Below, one piece after another: positions 1-12,533 of a DNA stretch of 37,500 nt. A program made the translations under genes and the position numbers. How positions within the stretch are numbered: the stretch's first letter is position 1; each line of letters opens with the position of its first letter. The DNA is from Neocallimastix lanati (nom. inval.). Its lineage: Eukaryota; Neocallimastigomycota; Neocallimastigomycetes; Neocallimastigales; Neocallimastigaceae. The notes under the pieces were generated by a model that was not told where the DNA came from, ran no database searches, and worked only from the letters and a program-made list of their open reading frames with translations. The stretch is taken from NCBI GenBank assembly GCA_016946835.1, contig JACVTC010000164.1:102501-140000 (forward strand), read 5' to 3'.

Positions 1-1435
1 TAAAACAATTTTTAAAAAAAAAAAAAAAAATTACCTTTTGTTAATTTTCAATTACAAATTATCTTTTTAAAAATTAAATAAAGAATTAATAAAAAATTAA
101 AATAGCAACCGTTTTTATAAAAAAAAAAATAAATCAAAAGGTAAAGAGGAAATATGTATATTTAAAAAATTTGACTATTATAGATAAAAATTTAATATAA
201 AATTATATTAATTATGACAATATTAAAGTTTTTGAACAAAATTAAAAAGAAATAGAATTTTTCGATAACTTTTTTAAAAAAAAATAAAAACAATATATTA
301 CCATAAATTATTAAATATAAATTTTAATAATTAATCTTTACTTTTGATAAAAGGTTTCTTTTTTTTTTTTTATTTTATATTTTGTTTTATATTTTATTTT
401 ATTTATTTTATATTTTATTTTATATTTTATTATATATTTTATTTTATTTAATTTTATTTTATTTAATTTTATTTTATTTAATTTTATTTTATTTATTTAT
501 TTATTTTAATTACATTTTTTAATGATTTATGGTTAAGCATATTTAATAATATTATATTATGTCCTTTTATATTTGATTTATCCTTTTTATTATCTTTATT
601 TTTAATTAACATTTGCCTTTTTTTTCTTTTATTATCTATTATTATTATTATTAAAATAATTATATTGTTTTTATTCTTAAATATGAACAAAAAAGTAGAT
701 ATTTTTAACTAAATTAAAAAATGTCAATCCATTATGATATATGATGTATTTTCTTAAAACAAATTAAGATTATATAAAATGAAGATATTTAATTCTAATT
801 AAATAATCCCTTAATTAAATTTTAATTAATATATAAATTATATATTTTAATATATTTAAACTTGTCAATCTATAATTAATTTCTTTAATAAATATAAAAT
901 ATTAAATATTAAATAGTATGAATTGGGAAATTTTGGAAATTATAAATTAATAAGAAAATAATCAAAATTAATTAAAATTTTAAATAAAATATAATTAATA
1001 AATTTCTTTATAAAAATTTTTTTAATAGTAGTATTATTAAATGTTTTACATCATAATATATCAATAAATAGATACAAAATCTAATTATAATTTTTTTTAT
1101 ATTTAACATATTTAAAAAAAAAAAATTTATTTTGTTTTCTTTTATAGTAAAAACTATAAATCTTTTATTTCTTTCACTATTTTAATAATAAAAGAAATAT
1201 ATATATCATTAATAGATTTTAAACTATGATATTACTTTTATGTATTAACATTTTTCTTATGAAAACTCCGGTTCAAAAAAAAAAAAAGTTTTGTTATTAT
1301 TAATAAATTATTTTTATAAATGCTAGTATTATATTCTATTTTTCTGTTCATTGAAAGAACATTATATTAATTTTATAAAAGTATGAAAAAGAGTCCATTT
1401 AAAATTTTGTTATCTTTAATGTATATTGGAAGAAT

Positions 1436-1466
<31 letters not shown>

Positions 1467-1975
1467 GTATTGAATTTTATTAATATTTAAGTATAAAAAA
1501 CACTTTTAGTGGTGCATTTACAATAAGTGGTTTTTAAAAAATTAATTATAAATAATTAATAATTTAATAAATAAATAATATTAATAAATAATATTAATAA
1601 AAATATAATGGTTAATTTTATGTAGACCTATAATATTCCTAATGAAATATAACAAGGAAAATAGGTGTATGATCTATCTTACTGTATTAAATAAGTATTT
1701 AAATCACATTCCACAGAATTCCATAACATAGAATAAATTAAAAATTAATTAAATAAATATTAAAAGATAATTAACATAGATTTATACAAGACAATATTTT
1801 ATTATATATACATATAAGTAATCATTAAATGTAAATAAATAAATATTACAAATTAAATAATTAAATTATGAGTGATGTCAACTATAATAATTTATTTAAT
1901 TATTTATTATTTATTTTGAATAAAGCAATATGAACAAAATAATATTAACTATTCAGTATAAGTGCTTATAATTGT

Positions 1976-2017
<42 letters not shown>

Positions 2018-2320
2018 TTTTATTATTATTTTTGTTTTTTAATGTAACTAATATATACAAAGTCTAAAAAAAAAAAAAGATATAATTATTATTTATTTAT
2101 TTTATATTTATTATTTCTTAATTATTATTTCGTTAATATTTGTTAGTCATTGCTTATTAATTATTATTTATTAACTATTAATTATTATTTATTAGCTATT
2201 AGTTATTAATTATTAATTATTAGTTTTTTAATTATTTATTATTAGTTATTAATTATTTGTTATTAGTTAATTGTTAGTATTTATTATTTATTATTTTTAT
2301 TTATAATATTCAACTTTCAT
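1..2320. other. AT-rich intergenic DNA
   Basis: No gene is supported here. The stretch is almost pure A/T with homopolymer runs, including a poly(T) of about 36 bases near 1978-2014, a TTTTATTT-type low-complexity tract at about 360-500, and TTATTATTTA-type repeats at about 2085-2300. The short reading frames are stop-poor products of low complexity. Confidence 0.8.
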
Positions 2321-2427
2321 TTATTATATCATCCTTTCGCTGGTGTTTTTCAGAGAGAAGCTAAATTTCATATGCATTATCTCTGTATTCACAGCGGTCA
2401 GCATAGTTTGATATACCTGTCTGATTC
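2321..2427. other. GC-richer structured island of unknown nature
   Basis: About 100 bases of normal-complexity sequence interrupt the AT-rich background and run straight into a TTTA microsatellite. I see an imperfect stem (CGCTGgTG pairing with CACAGCG, one bulged G) enclosing a second stem (CAGAGA with TCTCTG) across a small internal loop. This could be part of a structured RNA such as an H/ACA hairpin, or the end of a truncated retroelement with a TTTA tail. I find no clear H or ACA box and no recognisable protein. Confidence 0.3.
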
Positions 2428-2438
2428 CAACTATCTAT

Positions 2439-2533
<95 letters not shown>

Positions 2534-2594
2534 TTTGTATGTTTGTTTGTTTGTTTATTTATTTATTTGTTTATTTATTTGTTTGTTTGTTTGT

Positions 2595-2641
<47 letters not shown>

Positions 2642-2643
2642 TA
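2428..2643. repeat. (TTTA)n microsatellite with TTTG interruptions
   Basis: About 215 bases of TTTA tetranucleotides, with two blocks of TTTG-type variants near 2536-2600. The 90-codon reading frame through it (LFIY repeats) is produced by the repeat and is not a gene. Confidence 0.95.
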
Positions 2644-2919
2644 AAAATGAATCATCAGAAATACAATAAATATAAAGGTGTTTTAATTTGTTAATTTCTA
2701 ATATTTATTTAATATGATTGGCTTAAAAAAAAAGAAATTAGAAAAATTAACTATAAATATTTTTTTTTAATTGCTTTTTTTTTTATTAATAAAGTTAAAG
2801 CTGAAAATAATAAAAATTTTGAAATAGTAAAAAATATATTTAACAATATTTTATATAATAAATATTTAATATATATATTAAAATATTAATAAAAAAAAAA
2901 ATAAAAAAGTATTATCTGA

Positions 2920-3018
2920 TAAAAATATTAATGATGAAAAATCAGCTCCCTCTTCTGAAAATATTTTGTGAAGAAAAACGCTGTTCCGGAATCATATTAT
3001 TTCTGAAAGATATTTTTA
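2920..3018 (+). ncRNA. Box C/D snoRNA, copy 1 (SNORD100-like, 18S rRNA guide)
   Basis: A canonical box C/D layout is visible: C box ATGATGA at 2931-2937, D' box CTGA at 2955-2958, C'-like GTGAAGA at 2968-2974 and D box CTGA at 3003-3006. A perfect 9-bp terminal stem closes it (2920-2928 with 3010-3018). The stretch before D' (AGCTCCCTCTT) is complementary to the conserved 18S segment AGAGGGAGC. The fifth base upstream of D' pairs with the first G of its GGG, which by my count is the site called Gm436 in human 18S, guided there by SNORD100. A second stretch, TCCGGAATC, is complementary to the immediately preceding 18S bases GATTCCGGA. RNAs of this class direct 2'-O-methylation with fibrillarin in the nucleolus. 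The boxes and stem are seen directly. The target relies on remembered 18S sequence. Confidence 0.82.
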
Positions 3019-3128
3019 TATAAGATAATAAAATTTTTTTTTGTTTAGAAAAGATAAATGAATATATAATTTATATAAAAAATTGTCTTTTTTAAAAGTT
3101 AAAACATAAAATTATAATAATAAATAAA

Positions 3129-3220
3129 AAGATATAATGATGAAAAATCAGCTCCCTCTTCCGAATTTATTTTGTGAAGAAAAACGCTGTACCGGAATCA
3201 TTTTACTTCTGAAATATCTT
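3129..3220 (+). ncRNA. Box C/D snoRNA, copy 2 (paralogue of copy 1)
   Basis: This is a second copy about 110 bases downstream in the same orientation. C box ATGATGA lies at 3137-3143, a degenerate D' (CCGA) at 3161-3164, C'-like GTGAAGA at 3174-3180 and D box CTGA at 3209-3212. A 7-bp terminal stem (AAGATAT at 3129-3135 with ATATCTT at 3214-3220) differs from that of copy 1 by a compensatory A-T to G-C change. The guide core AGCTCCCTCTT and the element CCGGAATC are unchanged, while linker bases differ. Conservation of boxes, guide and pairing with free drift elsewhere indicates a functional RNA pair. They could come from one precursor or two promoters; I see no clear promoter. Confidence 0.82.
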
Positions 3221-4700
3221 ATTTATTTATAAAATATTTTCAATTTTACATTTTTTAAAAAGTTTTAAAAAAAAGTATATATAAATATGATAAATATGAG
3301 AGTATTCATTTTTGAAAGTATATAATTTAAATAAATTAAAATTTAGATTATATAAGCATTATATATTATTCATTTAATCAAATAATAATTTTTAAGTTTT
3401 ATGTTCAAATAATTATTAAATAAATAAATTATGGTCCTTATTATAAAAAAAAATAAATTTTAATGATCTATATGTTATAAATTATTAATTTTCCTATGAT
3501 GAATAAAAAGATTTTAAATTAATAATTACTTTTATATTGTTTTGATCTTTTTTTTTAAAAAAAAAATACCTTTTAAAAGTAATAGTTTAAATATTTATTT
3601 CTATAATACAGGTTTAATTTTTATAAATGAACCATTTATATGAAAAAATAATTATTGTATAATTAATCCTATAATTTATTAATATATTTTGTTTTATATA
3701 TATAATTTGACTAGTAAAATTAATGTATAATATTATAGTATTAGAAATTGTACATATTGAAATATATATGTATGTATATTTTTTTTTCTATATCTTTTTA
3801 TTTTATATTTTGATTATTTAAAAATTTAATTTAAAAAGTATCTTTTTTTAAATTGGCAGTATAATTGGAAAACTTTAAATACCAAAATACCATAGAAATA
3901 AAATAAAGTTTAATGATCGATTAAATTATATTTTAAAAACTTTTATTATCTTGTTTTTTTTATATATAATTTTTTTATTTTTAATTTATTATTTAAAGAA
4001 ATAATAATTTTTTATTAATGGCTTCTAATCATCATGATAATTTATAATTTTCTCTGCCATAATTTAAATAAGTTTTTTATGTACAACTTTATCAATTATT
4101 ATTATTATTATTCTTAGAGTTTTCATTTTTTTTTTTTTTTTTTTTTTATTAGTATAATTTTCTCAGCCTTTTTTTTTTTTTTTTTTTTTTTTTATGAATG
4201 GCTTTATTTAAAATATTTCTTAAAAATTCATTTTTAAAAAATTTATTATTATTATTTTTATATATATATAATTTTTTTTATCCATTTATATATATATAAA
4301 TGAATAATATGTAAAACTATAAATAAAAATAATTGAATCCTAAAATATCTATTAAAAAAAATTTTTTTTTTTTAAATACTATTATTAATAATCTGATTAT
4401 TAAAAATCAGAGTTTTTTGTTTTTTAATTTATAATTGATATTATTTCAATTCATTTCATTTCTATTTTTTTTTTTTTATATATATATTCATAATAATTAT
4501 TCATTAATTCATTTTTCCTTTTTCCTTTTTTTTCGTCTTGTTTATTTATCATTTATTATTAATTTATTTATTTAATTTCTTGGTTTTTTTTAATTTATAT
4601 ATATATATATATTTTTTTAAAAAAAAAAAAAAAAAAATCTTTTTATTTTATTACATAAATTTAATTTACCTAAAACAAATATAACCCATGAAAATTAATA
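3221..4700. other. AT-rich intergenic DNA
   Basis: Nothing gene-like was found. Poly(T) runs occur near 4127-4148 and 4170-4192, and short TA runs are common. Confidence 0.75.
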
Positions 4701-4824
4701 TATGAGAGCGCCGACGCCGTACTGGTATGACAGTTAATCATACACCCATATTACTATATGGGGAAGACCAAAATCTTCAGTCTATAAAAAAAAAACAAAA
4801 AAAAAACAAAAAAAAAAAATTAAT
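4701..4824 (+). mobile_element. 5'-truncated SINE-like fragment with A-rich tail
   Basis: About 85 bases of GC-richer sequence (4701-4785) end in AGTCTAT followed by a tail of A runs broken by single C residues. The body resembles the 3' end of the SINE at 23820-24261: both contain TGAGAGCG followed by a CG-rich stretch, a GTATG, ACAGTTAA, a CCATAT/ATATGG hairpin, and a terminal AGTCTAT. The nonamer AAAATTAAT occurs just before the body (4691-4699) and just after the tail (4816-4824), as a target-site duplication would. The tRNA-like head is absent, consistent with 5' truncation. There is no TTTT in the body, as expected for a Pol III transcript. The alignment was made by eye and is gapped. 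Confidence 0.5.
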
Positions 4825-7747
4825 CTATACATATATTTATTATATATATATTGTTTTATTATTATAATTATTATTTATTTATTTATTTAAATCTATAATT
4901 TAATCTATTAAATTATCCTTCCTTTTTTTTTTTTTGTTTTATTTTCAATATATGATTAATAAAACCCTCTATTTATAGGATTAAAAATTTTGTTATTAAA
5001 ATTACATATATAAATTTTTATCAACTTTAAATGTAATTGATATTCTTTAGATAAACATTATTTTAGTAATAATTTATTTTATTTTTTTTATTATTATAAT
5101 TATTTTATGTTTTATTCCCATACAGATTAAGTTCTAATTATAGCTACAAATAAAATTATTGTTTTGAAGTTTTTTAAAAAAAATTTTTTTTTTTAAATAG
5201 TAACAATGATATTTTATTTGTCCAATTGTACAAATGAATGTAAAGGTCGTAAGTTTATAAAGTTTAAAATTTTTTAACTTTGATTAAATGGAATATATAT
5301 TCATATTATCAAATTAAATATAATACTAAAATATAAAAAAAATACATATATTTAATCGATAAATCATATAGAATTTATCAAAACATATGTCAATTATAAT
5401 AAAAAAATATTTTTTTTTTTATTTTAATTATTGGAATATAATCTTTATCAACAAATAAATTTAACATTTTTTTTCTTGTTAATAGTGCTATTATTGGATA
5501 TTTCAATAAATAACTAATGACTACATTTTATACTTGTATTATTCAAATTAAATTATTTATATTTTAAGTTATTTATTTATGGATTGATGTTGAAAAAACT
5601 AAAAATAAACATTTAAACGAAATAAAACTGGGTAATTCTATTAATTATTAATATAATAAGTAACTAAACCATTTATTAGTTGACAATGAAATTAAATATG
5701 GATTATTAATTATTAATTATCATTTATTATTATCATTTATTATTATTATTATTATTATTGATTGTTCATACATATATACATATTAATCTTCCTAAATAAA
5801 AGGATATTAAATATTTATAATTAAATTATATTAATATTGTTAAATTTTAAATAATATAATTGGAATTTATTATATTTTAATATATGATAATATATATATT
5901 TAATCCTACTTATTAATTATTAGTTTAATGAAAGGATTATTACTAATAATGCTTATAAAAAGAATTTTTTTTTTTTTTTTTTTTTTTTGATATTAATTCT
6001 TTTTACTCAAAGTAATGAATGTATTTGCTTTACAACAATAATATTATATAAAAAAACATATTTATTTGCTTAATAATTATTGAATAAATAATAAATAATA
6101 AATAATAAATAATTAAATGAATAAAAAATAATAAATTAATAAATAATAAATAATAAATATAAATAATAAATAATAAATATAAATAATAAATAATAAATAA
6201 TAAATAATAAATAAATAAATAATAAATAATAAATAAATAAATAATAAATAAATAAATAATAAATAAATAATGAATAAATAAATAAATAATGACTAAATAA
6301 ATAAAAACAAAAACAACATATAAAAATTAAAATACAAAAATTAAAGTTGAAGATAGTTCTGATTTTTATTAAAAACTTTAAAATTAATAAAATATTTAAA
6401 ATAAATTTAACATAATTTTTTTTTTTTTTAAATATTTTTTAATACTAGATATTAAAGATTGTATTTTTTCCTTTATCTTAAACAAAGCTTACCTTGTGAC
6501 CTTAAGTATCACACGATTATTTATATTGAATATAGGTTATATCAACCAACGAAATATTTAAATCGATTTTAAATAAAAATAATTAAAGATCTTTTATATA
6601 TTGAATTAATTCAAATATATTGTTGATTGTACTAAAATATATTCTAAATATATAATATTATATTGAAACTATATATAAATATATTATTGGATTTAAAATA
6701 TTCAAAAATATAATTATTAACTCAGTTATTATTAATAAATTTATGTCAAAATTACATAAATATTTATATTATAAATATATTATAAATATATTCAAATATA
6801 TTTTGAATTATTCATAGTTACTAATAATTTTAAATATAAAAACCATAAATATTTATATGAAAATAAATCTATTTTTTATTATATATTTATATATATTATA
6901 TTTTATATTTGTTATTTATATGAATACTATTAGTAATGATTATTAAAATTTTTATATATAATAAATATTATATATTATATATTATATTATTATATAATAA
7001 TTTTTATAGTGTATAAACTTTATAATTTAAAAAATAATAATAATAATAATAAAAAAAAAATATATAAAAAGTATTATCCTTACCCAGTGTTTTTTTTTTT
7101 TTTTTTGCTTTTTCTTTTAATATTGTATTAATAAAAGTTTAATATATGAAGTGTTAAAATATAAGGAAATACAATAAAAGCGTCGAAAAATAATAATATA
7201 AATGTTTTAGTGAATATTTATTATAGATTTATTAATAAAAATAGAAATTATAAATATAAAATTTATTAAAAAAAAAAAAAAAAAAACAGAAAAACATAAA
7301 AATAGATAAATTATTTATGAAACAAGTAATAAATAAATAACACCTATTAATAATATCAACTGGTATTTAAAAATCAAAAGGATAATTATATAAATTATAA
7401 GAAATAATAATAAATAAATTTAATATAAAAAGGTAAAATAAAACTATAATAAATATAAATTTATAAATAATTTATATTAAATACTATATATAAATATAAT
7501 CTGTATACATATATTATATTATATATATTTTTTTAATTATAGAATTGTTAATATTTAATAATTGAAAACAATAGATTTTTAGAGTGTAGAGTTTTTTTAA
7601 TTGTTATTCAATAAAAAAAGAAATTTATATTAATAAATTGGGTTTTTATTATCATTCTTTCTTTCTTTCTTTTTTCTTTTTTTGTTTTTTTGTTTTTTTG
7701 TTTTTTTGTTTTATTTTGTTTCATTTTACTTTATTAATTAAGTAAAT

Positions 7748-7785
<38 letters not shown>

Positions 7786-7875
7786 AAAAGGAAGTAAAAT
7801 AAAACTAATAATAATTGAATAAGAGGATATAATAATAATTTTTAATATTTCAAATTTAATATAAAATATTTAAAT
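4825..7875. other. AT-rich intergenic DNA upstream of the FAD synthase gene
   Basis: No gene is supported. Contents are an ATAA-type microsatellite at about 6078-6307, poly(T) near 5967-5988, a T7G repeat at about 7676-7712 and a poly(A) tract near 7752-7783. A slightly more complex patch at about 6483-6560 was examined in all frames and not identified. The poly(T)/poly(A) pair at about 7670-7785 sits just upstream of the FAD synthase start and may be part of its promoter. Confidence 0.7.
6078..6307. repeat. ATAA-type microsatellite
   Basis: Runs of ATAA and AATAATAAATA units with a few substitutions, about 230 bases. Confidence 0.9.
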
Positions 7876-9470
7876 ATGTCAATTCCTATAGAATTAAATA
7901 TGGTAATTTCTTCACCCCCAATAAATAATTGTACACAACCAATTCACTCTTCTTCAAGCGAAGACGTACATAATTTATATATACCCAATGTTTGTACTAA
8001 TAACTCATTTTTAAATAATACCCAAAGTTCAAAAGCAGAAGTTATTGATTGTGCAAATGATATGGTATATATAATATAGGCATAATAAAATTGAAATCAA
8101 GGAAAATATTTTTTATTTATAAATATGTTTATATATATAATGTATATATGTATAATATATGTGTATAAAAGAATAATGAAGTTTCAAAGGAAAAATTAAT
8201 AAATAACCAGCATTTATTTACAAGAAGAATTTTTTATTCAACTATTAATAAGGATGTAGAAGCATTAATAAATGAAAATTCACCATTTTCAGTAAAGTTA
8301 AGGGAAACTGTTGAAATTATAGATGAAGCTTATGAAAGATATGGGTATATATCAAAATTAATTTAAAAACAAATAGAATTATCAAGCAAAAAAAAAAAAA
8401 AAAAAAAAAAAAGATATATACTATTCACCAATATTTTTTTTTAAAAAAAAAAAAAAACTATTTTATATATATAGTATATTTGGTTTTAGTTTCAATGGTG
8501 GTAAAGACTGTACAGTACTTCTTCATTTATTAACTGCTGGTTTATATAGATATGCTGTAAAACATCCTGAAATAATTTCACCTAATGAAGATTTACCAAA
8601 GATTCCAACTGTGTATATAATGAACTCATTTCCATTCCCAGAGATTGATGATTACATTAAAGAAGCTAATGGCTTGTAAATGTTTTATTTGATATTGTTT
8701 ATATAAATATTATTATTATTATTTGTTTTTATTTTTAATCACAATAATAAAATTAATTAAATTATCATGATGATATATTATCAGATATGATTTAGATTTA
8801 GTAACAATAGCAGAACCAATGAAAGAAGCATTAAAATCATTTATAGATAGTAAACCACATTTAAAAGCTATATCTGTAGGTGTTCGTAGTACGGATCCAT
8901 ATTCAGGTAAATAAATATAAAATTAAAAATAAATTAAATGATAAAGATTCAAATAATATATTTATTTATTTATTTATTTTAATTATTTATTTTTCTATTT
9001 ATATTTTTAATATATATAAAGAACATTTAAAACCATTTACTCATACGGATAAAGGATGGCCGGAATTTATGAGAGTTTTACCAATATTAAATTGGAATTA
9101 TAATGATGTCTGGACATTTTTATTAAGATTAAATGTACCATATTGTTGTTTATATGAACAGGGGTATATAAATCATAATATATTTAAAATAAATATATAA
9201 CGTTAATTATATTGCAATTAGTATTAAAATATATATATATATATATTAAAAAATTAAAATTGAGAAAAATATTAAATAATAAAATTTTATATTTATATAA
9301 ATAGATATACATCATTGGGAGGTACAAATAATACCATTAAAAATCCAGCATTGAAAATTGAAAATGATGGAGACGAAGAGAAATATGAACCAGCCTATAA
9401 GTTAAAAGATGGTAGTCTAGAAAGAATGGGAAGAATAAGGAAATCAGCTTCACCAAGCCCTTTACGTTAA
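7876..9470 (+). CDS. FAD1: FAD synthase (FMN adenylyltransferase), six exons
   Basis: Transfers AMP from ATP to FMN to give FAD, the last step of flavin cofactor synthesis, presumably in the cytosol. By-eye model: exons 7876-8064, 8172-8344, 8475-8675, 8785-8906, 9022-9163 and 9305-9470. All five introns are GT-AG and the joined frame is open for 330 codons. After a low-complexity N-terminal extension of about 63 residues comes a PAPS-reductase-type domain. It shows the PP-loop SFNGGKDCT (residues 126-134), then [30 protein letters not shown] and the C-terminal PAYKL...ERMGR block, in the order seen in yeast FAD1. No molybdopterin-binding domain is fused, as usual for fungal enzymes. The start is the first ATG in frame, preceded by A/T-only sequence. 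The product is well supported; the first exon rests on frame and splice phase only. Confidence 0.9.
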
Positions 9471-9534
9471 ATTAAATTTAAACAAATATATATATATATA
9501 TATTTTTTGTTGTTGTTGTTGTTTTTCATAATTT

Positions 9535-9602
9535 AAATTAATTTAATGCATAAACTATTAAATATTTTAAATTAATTTAATGCATAAACTATTAAATATT
9601 TT
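9535..9602. repeat. 34-bp tandem duplication
   Basis: Two adjacent, nearly identical copies of a 34-base unit containing TTTAATGCATAAACTATTAA lie just downstream of the FAD synthase stop codon. Confidence 0.85.
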
Positions 9603-9934
9603 ATATTATTTTAATGATTTTTTTTTTTAAAATTTATCTTGTTTTTTTTTTTGTTTTTTTTTTTATTAATGCCCTTTTATACATTATAAAATTAGAAGTA
9701 AAAATAAGTTAAAAAAAAAAAAAAAAAAAAAAAAACATTTATTATTTTTTTTACTATAGTAATTAAGAATCATAATTTTAATTATTATTATTATTATAAT
9801 ATAATATATTAAAAAATCATAATTTAAAATATAAAACACATTAAGTTATTTTAAAAACCATCAAAATATCGGTTTATGTGTTTTTTTTTTTTTTTTTTTT
9901 TTTTAGAAAGAAAAAAGAAATTTTTTCTTTTATC

Positions 9935-9975
<41 letters not shown>

Positions 9976-10110
9976 ATAAATCATAAATCATAAAATTAGT
10001 TAATATAAAATATTTATATAATTATATAATAATTTTTATTAAGAAGATTATATATATATTAATTTCAATATAAAACCTATTTAAAAAAATCATCTGAAAA
10101 TACATATTAA

Positions 10111-10255
10111 GTTTTTTATAAAATATTCTTTTATTTTTTTTAATATATAATACACAATAAAAAATTCTTAAAATTTAATTCCAGTTTTTTATCAAATATT
10201 CTGTTATTTTTTTTAATATATAATACATAATAAAAAATTCTTAAATTTTAATTCA
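10111..10255. repeat. 73-bp tandem duplication
   Basis: Two adjacent copies (starting near 10111 and 10184) share the pattern GTTTTTTAT, ATATTCT, TAATATATAATACA and AAAAAATTCTTAAA, with a few substitutions. Confidence 0.8.
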
Positions 10256-10316
10256 ATACCAAAATTTAATGACGATGTGTAAATAAATAATAATTTTTTA
10301 ATAAATTTAAAAATAT

Positions 10317-10356
<40 letters not shown>

Positions 10357-10633
10357 ATTAAAATTATTTAAGCATGTAATCTATTTATGGTAATAATAAG
10401 AAGTGGGATAAAAATTTTTATGATATTAATTTATTTTTTTTTTTTTTTTTTATTTTTATAAATTATTTTTTTTTTGTTGTTATTTATTTTATTTTATTTT
10501 ATTTTATTATATTATATTTTATTTTATAAGTATCTTTTTTTTAAACTAATATTAATTATTGCCATAATTTATAATATTTTATGTAAAATGAGTAAAGAAT
10601 AAAAAAAACAAAAAAAAAAAAAAAAAATTGCTT

Positions 10634-10666
<33 letters not shown>

Positions 10667-10680
10667 AAAAAACTTATTAT

Positions 10681-10877
10681 ATAATATTATCCAAAAAAAA
10701 AATACTACAAAATAATATTATCCAAAAAAAAAAATACTACAAAATAATATTATCCAAAAAAAAAAATACTACAAAATAATATTATCCAAAAAAAAAAAAA
10801 AAAAAAAAAAAAATACTACAAAATAATATTATCCAAAAAAAAATACTACAGAATAATATTATCCAAAAAAAATATTA
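10681..10877. repeat. Minisatellite of an ATAATATTATCC / poly(A) / TACTACA unit
   Basis: Six copies of a unit of about 30 bases: ATAATATTATCC, then A7-A25, then TACTACA(A/G)A. Copy length varies with the poly(A) part, and the last copies are more diverged. Confidence 0.9.
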
Positions 10878-11855
10878 CTAAATTAAATTACTTGATATAA
10901 CTAATTATTATATAATATTTTATGTAAATTTTATAAAAAAAAATTTTTACACCATATATTGTTATTATTATTTATTTGTTACATATTATTTATTTATTTA
11001 TTTATATTTATCATTGATTACTGATTATTAGCTATTTAATAATAATTATTAATTTCTTTTTTATTATAATAAGATTAAAAATAGTCTTTAATGTTAACTT
11101 TACTTTTATAAATTATTACATAATATATAATATATAATATTTATTATTTATTATTTATTATTTATTTTTTAATATTAATTGTTTATTATTTATTTATTAT
11201 TAAATGTTTATTATTAATTATTTATAATTTATTTATTATTAAATGTTTATTATTAATTATTTATTATTTATTATTTATTATTTATTATTAATTGTTAATT
11301 ATTTATTATTTATTATTTATTATTTATTATTAATTGTTAATTATTTATTATTAATTGTTTATTATTTATTATTAATTGTTTATTATTTATTAATTGTTTA
11401 TTACTAATTGTTTATTATTTATTATTAATTGTTTAATTATTTATTAATAATTATTTAATTACTTTTATTTATTATTTATATTATTTATTTTTATTAATTA
11501 CTATATACTAATTACAATATTCTTATAAATTACTATAAGAAGATTGAATAGTCTTCTAATGTTAACTTTTCTTTTAATAAGAATGAAATTTTTTGGTTAT
11601 TAATATTTAAAAAATTATAAGAACCTCGAAGAAGTATATTTAGGAAGAAATTAAAATATGAAAAGAAATAATAATTCTTATAATTTATATAAGAAGTGAT
11701 GGTATTAATTCTTGAATATATAATATCAAATATAGGATGACTCTAAAAAATTTAGTATTTTCAACTAAAAAAACATATCTTTTTTTATTTTTATTTTATT
11801 TTATTATATTTTATTTTTTATTTTTTATTTTATATTTTCAACTAAAAATACAGAT

Positions 11856-11895
<40 letters not shown>

Positions 11896-12476
11896 TTCTT
11901 TAGTAGCATATATTTTAAAATGAATGAAATTAATTTAATAAAAAGATAAAATAATTCAGACCAATATTTACATATAATAAATAATAAATAAATAACATAT
12001 AATTATATGTTATTTATTTACTACCAAGATTACTAAAATATTTTGTATTAAAACAAAAAATAAAATAAAAAAAAAATTCTTTTTTTTCTAAAAAAGTGTT
12101 TTATATATATTGGTAAATCAGTACATCAATATGACTATTTATTTGAATATTTAATAAGGATAAAAAAATTTTTAATTTCTTGGTATATAATGAAATATAT
12201 AATTTTTGAAAAATTTTCTAATAAAATATTCTAATAGAACAATGTGTTATTTCTCTAACAGACTATAATGAAGTATTACCATATGATATTAATATCTGTT
12301 CTATTTTCAACTAAACATTTAATTATTTTAATGCTTTCTCCTATAAAAAAGGGTAATATTTATCATCTTCATTATTGGCATTGTTATTTGCTCAATTTTT
12401 TTCAAGTTTTGTTTTGTTTTTTTTTTGTTTTATTTGTTTTTGTTTTTGTTATTGTATTTTAAATTTATTTTATAAA

Positions 12477-12533
12477 AGAATAAAGGTATATATAAAAGTT
12501 ATATATATATAACCTAAATTTTATACCTTTATT
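12477..12533. repeat. Inverted repeat (hairpin)
   Basis: GAATAAAGGTATA followed by AAAA is matched in reverse complement by TTTTATACCTTTATTTC about 35 bases on. A TA-rich centre containing GTTATATATATATAAC can pair further. A third copy of ATACCTTTATTT lies near 12565. It may be a small fold-back element. Confidence 0.6.

Noticed and set aside
2372-2644. 90-residue LFIY-repeat protein
   Set aside because: It is the translation of a TTTA microsatellite after 20 non-repetitive codons.
8880-9200. A separate 106-residue protein
   Set aside because: It is FAD synthase exons 4-5 read through the intron between them; the family alignment and GT-AG sites support splicing.
10681-10877. Rep-type viral origin, because the repeat contains TAATATTA
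   Set aside because: The motif is TAATATTATCC, not TAATATTAC, there is no stem around it and no Rep gene; it is a simple minisatellite.
11737-11949. 70-residue hydrophobic protein
   Set aside because: It is low-complexity T-rich and TA-repeat sequence with no codon structure.
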